Shown here: piece by piece, positions 1 through 4,416 of the stretch | Layout of the letters: every line of letters starts with the position of its first letter | How positions within the stretch are numbered: the stretch's first letter is position 1 | DNA from: Chloroflexi bacterium RBG_19FT_COMBO_55_16 | GTDB lineage: Bacteria; Chloroflexota; Anaerolineae; Anaerolineales; UBA4823 | Assembly (NCBI GenBank): GCA_001795335.1 | Contig: MGOK01000041.1 | Span: forward strand, 324 to 5,542 | Length of the DNA: 5,219 bases | Direction: 5' to 3' | Made by a program: the position numbers and the translations under genes | The notes under the pieces: model-generated | Told to the model about the DNA's origin: nothing | What the model saw: the letters and a program-made list of their open reading frames with translations, nothing else | The model's database searches: none

Positions 1-684
1 GGTTTGGTTGATCAACACCAACTTTGCCCCCTTCTCGAGCCCCTCGATCGGCAAGCTCGCCGCGGGTACCACCTCGAGCGAGGAACCAGCCACCAGAAGA
101 AAGCCGCACGATCGGCAGGCGGCTTTCGCCTGCATCCAGGTGTGGATTGGGAGCTGCTCTTCAAACAATACAACATCAGGTTTGAGGATATGAGTACAAT
201 CCGGGCAATGGGGGATTTCGCCTCTTTCGATATAGGGTTCGATAAAGCCTGACGAATCGAACTGGCGGTAGCAGCCGATGCAAGTCAGGGTTGAGAAAGA
301 ACCATGCACTTCCAGCACGCAGCGCGAGCCGGCGCGTTGATGTAACCCATCGATATTCTGAGTGATGATGGTGTGGACGTAACCGGCCTGTTCGAGCTGT
401 GCCAGGGCAATGTGTGCCGGGTTTGGGAGAGCTTGCCCGATACTAATAGCCAATGAACGCATCCAGCCGAAAAATTTTTCTGGGTGGTACCGAAAGGCAC
501 TCAACGAAGCTACTTCCAGGGGATCGTACCGAGTCCACAGCCCGCTTCCAGCGGAGCGGAAGTCAGGGATTCCAGACGGAGTGGAAATCCCCGCTCCTGT
601 CAACACAACCCCATTTTTAATAGTGCGAATCAAGTCGGCAGCGCGGTGGATATCCTGGAAAATTTCTGCGGAAAGTTCTCCCAT
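1..684 (-). CDS. Sir2-family NAD-dependent protein deacetylase (sirtuin), 3' end cut by window edge
   Basis: This gene encodes a sirtuin, which removes acyl groups from lysines using NAD+ and releases nicotinamide and O-acetyl-ADP-ribose; it should be cytoplasmic. The frame is open for 228 codons from the ATG at 684 to the window edge. Visible motifs in order are GAGIS (residues 30-34) and GIPDFRS (38-44) for NAD binding, TQNIDGLH (108-115), the catalytic His127 in EVHGS, two CxxC zinc pairs (Cys135/138 and Cys160/163), GSSLEVVPA (200-208) and the start of the final INxxxT-type strand at 225. Only about 15-25 C-terminal residues should be missing, given a usual length near 245-250. The STPSGIPDFR stretch resembles the Thermotoga (class U) type rather than the SIRT5/CobB type, so deacetylase activity is more likely than desuccinylase; that is inference. 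An in-frame TAG lies 11 codons upstream of the ATG. The best ribosome site, AGGAG at 700-704, lies 15 bases away inside the preceding gene, suggesting translational coupling. Confidence 0.93.
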   Translation of the reverse strand, partial: MGELSAEIFQDIHRAADLIRTIKNGVVLTGAGISTPSGIPDFRSAGSGLWTRYDPLEVASLSAFRYHPEKFFGWMRSLAISIGQALPNPAHIALAQLEQAGYVHTIITQNIDGLHQRAGSRCVLEVHGSFSTLTCIGCYRQFDSSGFIEPYIERGEIPHCPDCTHILKPDVVLFEEQLPIHTWMQAKAACRSCGFLLVAGSSLEVVPAASLPIEGLEKGAKLVLINQT

Positions 685-692
685 TATGCGGC

Positions 693-1838
693 TTAGCTGC
701 TCCTGTGGGCAATTCTACCGGCTAAATTATTAAATTGCTGGGCGGTTAATCCCTCCGGTTGAAGGAGCATCATCGGGACGTTTTGAAGTGAAGCCTGGTA
801 GGCCAACTCCGGCTCAGGTGTAAACACCGTTAAGATCTTTTGTCCGAGCTGATCCTGGACCTGGGTCATCGTCAGCTGGATGGATGAGCGGACACGGTTG
901 ACCATGATCAAGATGATTTGTCCTTCGCCAAGGCCAAGGCTGGCCAGGTCTTGAATCAATACCTTGCTTTGCTGGACGGATTGGGGCACCGGTTCGAGGA
1001 TGACCAGCACCTGATTGCAATACCGGAGAACTTTTTCGCTGACCGGGGTTAGCCCAGAACCAAGGTCTAAGACCACGTAATCGGCCAGCTGCGGGAGTAG
1101 CCGGGCGATGGCTTCAAAATTGCCCACGGCGGTTACATAGCGACCATCTCGAGGTTGAGATGAGCTTAATAGCAAACGAATGCCAGAACTGTGGTTGACA
1201 ATTTCGTTCTCAACTGCGCGCCGTGAAATTTCGTTCGGTGGAAGTTGTAGCATGCGGTTGAGGCCTTCTGGACTTTTGTAGCCCAACTCCAGGCCGATGC
1301 TCCCCTGGCCTGGTCTGAAATCCGCAACGATGATTTCTTTCTTGGTGCAATCGTGCAGGGCGATTCCCAGGTTTAGGACCACTGTGGAGACCCCCATGCC
1401 TCCCTTGGGAGCCAGTACGGCCAGCATGTCGCCGTGAGCCGGAACCGGAGCCTGTTCGCGGGCGATAGAAACGCGCGCCATCACGACTTTTATCTGAGCC
1501 AATAGTTCACGAGTCGAGATGGGTTTGGTGAGATAAGCATCAGCCCCTAGTTCTAACCCCGCGATTTTATCTTCCATTCCGGCCTTGGCGGTGAACATGA
1601 TGATGGGAATGTGGCTGGTCTGCTCGCTTTCCCGCAACCGCCGGGTGACTTCATACCCGTCTATACCTGGCATCATGATATCCAAGAGGATCAGGTCGGG
1701 TTGTTCACTTTGCGCCATGGAAAGGGCGTTCTCCCCACTGTTGGCGGCGAGGATGACGTAGTCCTTGCTTTCCAACATCATCCCCACCAGGCGGAGTGTG
1801 TCAATTTCGTCATCTACGATGAGTATTTTTTCAGGCAT
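693..1838 (-). CDS. Response regulator receiver domain fused to CpaE/TadZ-like P-loop ATPase
   Basis: This is a two-domain protein of 381 residues. Residues 1-120 form a CheY-like receiver with an intact phosphorylation site: Asp9/Asp10, phospho-acceptor Asp53 (LLDIMMPG), Thr83 and Lys105 (KP). Residues 137-375 form a MinD/ParA-superfamily ATPase. It has a deviant Walker A, APKGGMGVST (143-152), with the first Lys145 present and Val150 where the usual P-loop lysine sits; this is typical of CpaE/TadZ proteins. ADFRPGQGS (172-180) is the A' region and VVLDLG (255-260) the Walker B. CpaE/TadZ proteins localise Tad/Flp pilus secretion machinery at the membrane, but no pilus genes are visible here, so the partner is unknown. 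The start at 1838 is chosen because GGAG lies five bases upstream (1844-1847) and the receiver begins at once (MPEKILIVDDE). A longer in-frame start at 1916 would add 26 residues with no matching signal. It is the first gene of a likely pair with the sirtuin. Confidence 0.9.
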   Translation of the reverse strand: MPEKILIVDDEIDTLRLVGMMLESKDYVILAANSGENALSMAQSEQPDLILLDIMMPGIDGYEVTRRLRESEQTSHIPIIMFTAKAGMEDKIAGLELGADAYLTKPISTRELLAQIKVVMARVSIAREQAPVPAHGDMLAVLAPKGGMGVSTVVLNLGIALHDCTKKEIIVADFRPGQGSIGLELGYKSPEGLNRMLQLPPNEISRRAVENEIVNHSSGIRLLLSSSQPRDGRYVTAVGNFEAIARLLPQLADYVVLDLGSGLTPVSEKVLRYCNQVLVILEPVPQSVQQSKVLIQDLASLGLGEGQIILIMVNRVRSSIQLTMTQVQDQLGQKILTVFTPEPELAYQASLQNVPMMLLQPEGLTAQQFNNLAGRIAHRSS

Positions 1839-1843
1839 ATGTT

Positions 1844-1847
1844 CTCC
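1844..1847 (-). promoter_or_regulatory. Ribosome binding site of the receiver-ATPase gene
   Basis: On the minus strand GGAG is followed by AACAT and then ATG, a five-base spacing. This site decides for the start at 1838 over the upstream in-frame ATG at 1916. Confidence 0.75.
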
Positions 1848-1872
1848 AGGTACGAGCGCCTTCGTTTTCGTC

Positions 1873-1901
1873 AGTCTAGCATAAAGCTGGGTTGAGTGCA
1901 A
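1873..1901 (-). promoter_or_regulatory. Candidate leftward promoter, proximal
   Basis: On the minus strand TTGCAC (1896-1901) and TAGACT (1873-1878) are separated by 17 bases. They match the sigma-70 consensus at three and four of six positions. Transcription would start near 1866, giving a leader of about 28 bases before the receiver-ATPase ATG. The match is modest and the call is tentative. Confidence 0.25.
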
Positions 1902-1924
1902 GTAACATTTAAGCAAGGTATAAT
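1896..1924 (+). promoter_or_regulatory. Candidate rightward promoter for tilS operon
   Basis: A perfect TATAAT -10 box lies at 1919-1924. Seventeen bases upstream is only a weak -35, GTGCAA (1896-1901, three of six matches). A start near 1931 would leave a leader of roughly 80 bases before the tilS ATG. The perfect -10 in an intergenic region, on the correct strand, is the main support; the -35 is poor, so an activator may be needed. Confidence 0.45.
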
Positions 1925-1946
1925 CTTAATTCAGACGGGTAGTCAT
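1917..1946 (-). promoter_or_regulatory. Alternative leftward promoter sharing the TATA box
   Basis: On the minus strand ATGACT (1941-1946) and TATACC (1917-1922) are 18 bases apart, each matching the consensus at four of six positions. The -10 would overlap the rightward TATAAT on the other strand, making a back-to-back promoter. This competes with the proximal candidate at 1873-1901, and the sequence alone does not decide between them. Confidence 0.2.
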
Positions 1947-1970
1947 TTAATCGAGTGGTCATGTTGTCGA
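1939..1970 (+). repeat. Tandem pair of imperfect 16-bp direct repeats
   Basis: Copy one (1939-1954) reads GTAGTCATTTAATCGA and copy two (1955-1970) reads GTGGTCATGTTGTCGA. They abut directly and agree at 12 of 16 positions, with the GTCAT core and the TCGA ends conserved. They lie between the divergent genes, in the tilS leader and upstream of the leftward promoter candidates, where an operator would be expected. No binding protein can be named, and two copies this short could be chance. Confidence 0.4.
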
Positions 1971-2012
1971 ATACGTTTGCGCGTGGCCTATGTGAAAGTT
2001 ACTGCTTTTTGA

Positions 2013-3446
2013 ATGTTAAACCATTTAGAGAAAACTCTGCGGGACGAGTGCCGGCTGGAACCAACCCGAAAGGTGTTAATCGGGGTCTCTGGTGGACCGG
2101 ATAGCCTGTGTTTATTGGACATGCTCGACCAGCTTGGGTATTCCCTGGTTGTCGCTCATTTCAACCACCAAATGCGCCGGGAGGCGCAGTTGGAGGCGGA
2201 GCAGGTTCACCGGTTCACCGAAAGCCGTAGGCTGTCTTTTGTTGGAGGGGAACGAGATGTGCTTTCTTTTGCCAGAGAACAGCACCTAACGGTTGAGGAG
2301 GCGGCGCGCATCGCTCGCTATCGTTTTTTGTTCGAGCAGGCGGAGAACACCGGCGCGCAGGCTGTGGCTGTGGCTCACACAGCTGACGATCAGGTGGAAA
2401 CCGTATTGATGCACTTGCTGCGCGGTTCCGGCCTGGCAGGTCTGAAAGGGATGATCTCCAGGACGATCCCAAACTCTTGGAGCAAGACCATCCCACTGGC
2501 GCGACCCCTTTTGGGTGTTTGGCGGAGTGAAGTTTTGGCCTATTGTGAGGAACGCGGGCTGAAACCGCTTATCGATCCATCGAACCTGGATAGAACCTTC
2601 TTTCGCAATCGCGTGCGTCATGAATTAATCCCGTTCTTAGAAGGCTACAACCCTTCCGTGCAGGAAGTCGTGTGGCGCATGGCCCGTGTCCTGGCTGGAG
2701 AGGCCGAAATCCTGGAGGAGGTGGTGCAGAAAGCATGGTTGAGATGTGGGGCAGCTGCTGGGCCAGGTTATGTGTCCTTCGACATGCAGGCTCTTCAAGC
2801 CGAGCCTGTGCCTGTGCAACGCCATCTCTTCCGGCGGGCTATCGCCGCCCTACGACCTGGTTTGCGAGATATCGGCTTCGAGGCTGTCGAACGGGCGCTC
2901 AGATTTTTGGCCGAACCCGCAAGTTCAGCGCAAATTGACCTGATCGCCGGTCTGCGTCTATTGTTTGAACCAGACCGCTTGTGGGTAGCTGGCTGGGAAT
3001 CTGTCCTTCCCCTGGCTGGCTTACCCAAGATGCCTGTCGGTGTCGAGCTGCCTCTCGAAGTGCCGGGTGTCTTATCCCTGGCGGAGGGATGGATCCTTTT
3101 CTGCAAGACTATCTCTGATCTGGAATCTGGACGGCGACAGGCAGAGACCAACCTTGACATGTATCAGGCTTGGGCGAGCCTGGATAGTTCGGCGGCCCCA
3201 ATAACCCTGCGCACCCGCCGGGAAGGAGATCGCTTCCAACCACTGGGGATGGCGGAGTCCTCGATGAAGTTATCCGATTTCATGATCAACGTAAAAATTC
3301 CCCGCCGCTCTCGCCACACCTGGCCGTTGGTTTGCTCGGGGGAGGAGATCGTCTGGGTGCCGGGATATCGTGTAGGGCACGCCTTTCGCCTGACGCAATC
3401 TACTCGTCGGGCAATTTACTTCTGCCTCAGGCATGAGGAGAAATGA
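2013..3446 (+). CDS. tilS: tRNA(Ile)-lysidine synthetase
   Basis: TilS attaches lysine to C34 of the CAU anticodon of tRNA-Ile2 using ATP, so that the tRNA reads AUA and is charged with isoleucine; it is cytoplasmic and normally essential. The 477-residue product has the PP-loop SGGPDS at 26-31, AHFNHQMR (48-55), EEAARIARYRF (95-105), the AHTADDQVETVLMHLLRGSG block (121-140), RPLL (154-157) and DPSN with FFRNRVRHELIP (188-207), all hallmarks of the N-terminal catalytic domain. A middle substrate-binding region follows, then the C-terminal TilS domain at about 397-461 (TRREGDRFQPLG and the PRRSRHTWPLV and VPGYRVGHAFRLT stretches). Length fits a full three-domain enzyme. A TGA lies immediately upstream of the ATG in the same frame, so the protein cannot be longer. 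No good Shine-Dalgarno sequence precedes this start, which is unusual here. Its stop overlaps the MoaD-like start. The common partners hpt and ftsH are not in the window. Confidence 0.96.
   Translation: MLNHLEKTLRDECRLEPTRKVLIGVSGGPDSLCLLDMLDQLGYSLVVAHFNHQMRREAQLEAEQVHRFTESRRLSFVGGERDVLSFAREQHLTVEEAARIARYRFLFEQAENTGAQAVAVAHTADDQVETVLMHLLRGSGLAGLKGMISRTIPNSWSKTIPLARPLLGVWRSEVLAYCEERGLKPLIDPSNLDRTFFRNRVRHELIPFLEGYNPSVQEVVWRMARVLAGEAEILEEVVQKAWLRCGAAAGPGYVSFDMQALQAEPVPVQRHLFRRAIAALRPGLRDIGFEAVERALRFLAEPASSAQIDLIAGLRLLFEPDRLWVAGWESVLPLAGLPKMPVGVELPLEVPGVLSLAEGWILFCKTISDLESGRRQAETNLDMYQAWASLDSSAAPITLRTRREGDRFQPLGMAESSMKLSDFMINVKIPRRSRHTWPLVCSGEEIVWVPGYRVGHAFRLTQSTRRAIYFCLRHEEK
3436..3440 (+). promoter_or_regulatory. 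Ribosome binding site deciding the MoaD-like start
   Basis: AGGAG lies inside the last codons of tilS. It is two bases from the ATG at 3443 and five bases from the ATG at 3446, and the second spacing is the more usual. The TGATG arrangement of the tilS stop and this start points to translational coupling. Confidence 0.6.
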
Positions 3447-3760
3447 TGAAGGTCGACTTTTATGCTACCTTCCGCCAGATCGTCGGAACTAAGACGGTGG
3501 ATTTTCCCCTGCCACAGGGATCAACCCTCCGGCAACTGATCGCTGAGATCCTTCGTTGCTACCCGCAATTGCGCCAGGAACTGCTGGATAAAAACGGTGA
3601 ACTGGACCGGCATGTGCACGTATTTATCAATGGAAGGAACGCGCCTTTTTTGGAAAACGGCCTCGAGACAATACTTTCCCTGCAGGATACGGTCAGCCTT
3701 TTACCGGCTGTGGGAGGTGGCAAAGAACCGCCCTCGAAATTCGAGGTGGGTTATAATTAA
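3446..3760 (+). CDS. MoaD/ThiS-family ubiquitin-like sulfur carrier with C-terminal tail
   Basis: This small beta-grasp protein (104 residues) resembles MoaD, the sulfur carrier of molybdopterin synthase. MoaD's C-terminal glycine is adenylated and thiocarboxylated, then donates sulfur. The family pattern is clear: MKVDFYATFRQIVG at the start, STLRQLIAEILRCYP in the first helix, VHVFINGRNAPF (58-68) and the closing DTVSLLPAVGGG (81-92). Unusually, the chain continues for 12 residues past Gly92 (KEPPSKFEVGYN), whereas carriers ready for activation end at Gly-Gly. It would need trimming, as in JAMM-protease-dependent carriers such as QbsE, or it may not act as a carrier; this is inference. The start at 3446 is preferred for RBS spacing; 3443 would add one Met. 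The gene is coupled to tilS and followed by the DUF47 gene after 25 bases. No other molybdopterin genes are in the window, so thiamine, cysteine or tungsten-cofactor roles remain open. Confidence 0.85.
   Translation: MKVDFYATFRQIVGTKTVDFPLPQGSTLRQLIAEILRCYPQLRQELLDKNGELDRHVHVFINGRNAPFLENGLETILSLQDTVSLLPAVGGGKEPPSKFEVGYN
3732..3746 (+). repeat. Perfect inverted repeat in the MoaD-like tail codons
   Basis: CCTCGAA and TTCGAGG flank a single A, forming a 15-bp near-palindrome. Outside it, after a two-by-two mismatch, AACC (3727-3730) and GGTT (3749-3752) could extend the stem. It sits in the codons that specify the unusual C-terminal tail, just before the stop. No T-run follows on the plus strand, so it is not a standard intrinsic terminator. 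It could be an mRNA processing or stability hairpin, a dyad protein site, or chance. Confidence 0.5.
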
Positions 3761-3785
3761 AAAAAAATAATTCAAGGTTTACCGG

Positions 3786-4409
3786 ATGAAACTATTTTCT
3801 CGACGTAAGAAAGATAATCGCTTCTTAGAATTATTATCTCGCCAGGCTGAGTTCACAGTCCAGGGCATGGAAGCGCTTAAACAATACATGCAAAAGCCCG
3901 ATAGCACCCTGGCAGACCGCTTGTCCAAAATTGAGTCTGAGGCAGATGAGGTGCGGCGCATCCTGATCGATGAACTTAACCGCACCTTCGTAACCCCCTT
4001 CGACAGGGAGGATATCTTCGCCTTATCTTTGACGATTGACGATATCCTTGATTATGCCGAGTCCACCGTGGACGAGATGGTCGTGTTGAAAGTTGCCCCC
4101 AATCCCTTCCTGGAACGCATGGCCTCTCTGCTCACAGATGCTGCCATGGAGATCAACCGCGGCGTATTGCGATTGGTTGACCACCCCAACGTGGCCAACG
4201 ATCACGCCGTGCGCGCCAAAGCCCTGGAAAATCGTGTCGAGCAGGTTTATCGCGAAGCGATCGCCGACCTGTTCCAGGACCCCCGCGATCTGGAAGGGGT
4301 GATGGAGATCCTCAAATTGCGTGAGATCTACCGCCACCTATCTAACGCCGCTGACCGCGGCGATCAGGCGGCCAACGTGATCGGTGATATCGTTGTAAAG
4401 TGGTTATAA
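3786..4409 (+). CDS. DUF47/PhoU-like family protein (Pit accessory type)
   Basis: The 207-residue product matches the DUF47 (PhoU_div, TIGR00153) family. These are all-helical PhoU-like proteins with acidic metal-binding motifs, usually encoded beside a Pit-type phosphate transporter and thought to modulate it at the inner face of the membrane. Typical features are a short basic start (MKLFSRRKKDNRF), IESEADEVRR (49-58), the diagnostic TFVTPFDREDIFALSLTIDDILDYAE (67-92) and a C-terminal LREIYRHLSNAADRGDQAANVIGDIVVKW (178-206). Length is normal for the family and there is no signal peptide or membrane segment. AAGG eight bases upstream (3774-3777) is a plausible ribosome site. The gene follows the MoaD-like gene in the same direction, but no pit gene follows: the next gene is on the opposite strand with a 7-base gap. 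The transporter must lie elsewhere, or this copy works independently. Confidence 0.92.
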   Translation: MKLFSRRKKDNRFLELLSRQAEFTVQGMEALKQYMQKPDSTLADRLSKIESEADEVRRILIDELNRTFVTPFDREDIFALSLTIDDILDYAESTVDEMVVLKVAPNPFLERMASLLTDAAMEINRGVLRLVDHPNVANDHAVRAKALENRVEQVYREAIADLFQDPRDLEGVMEILKLREIYRHLSNAADRGDQAANVIGDIVVKWL

Positions 4410-4416
4410 AAGGGGA

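Noticed and set aside
410..733. 107-codon plus-strand open frame opposite the sirtuin
   Set aside because: The minus-strand frame carries all sirtuin motifs across this stretch, so this is a shadow.
1839..1916. In-frame N-terminal extension of the receiver-ATPase gene from an ATG at 1916
   Set aside because: The 26 extra residues match nothing in a receiver domain, and a strong ribosome site sits directly before the ATG at 1838.
2795..3160. 121-codon minus-strand open frame inside tilS
   Set aside because: It lies fully antisense to conserved tilS sequence, is rich in Arg, Ser and Pro as expected of a shadow frame, and has no recognisable motif.
3752..3757. TATAAT as the -10 of an internal promoter for the DUF47 gene
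   Set aside because: No -35-like hexamer occurs 16-18 bases upstream (the bases there are GC-rich, around CGCCCT) and there is no extended -10 TG, so I do not annotate a promoter.
3727..3770. Rho-independent terminator after the MoaD-like gene
   Set aside because: The stem is followed by A residues rather than T residues on the plus strand, and no minus-strand gene ends here.
4023..4337. 104-codon minus-strand open frame inside the DUF47 gene
   Set aside because: It is antisense to a well-supported gene and shows no family motif.
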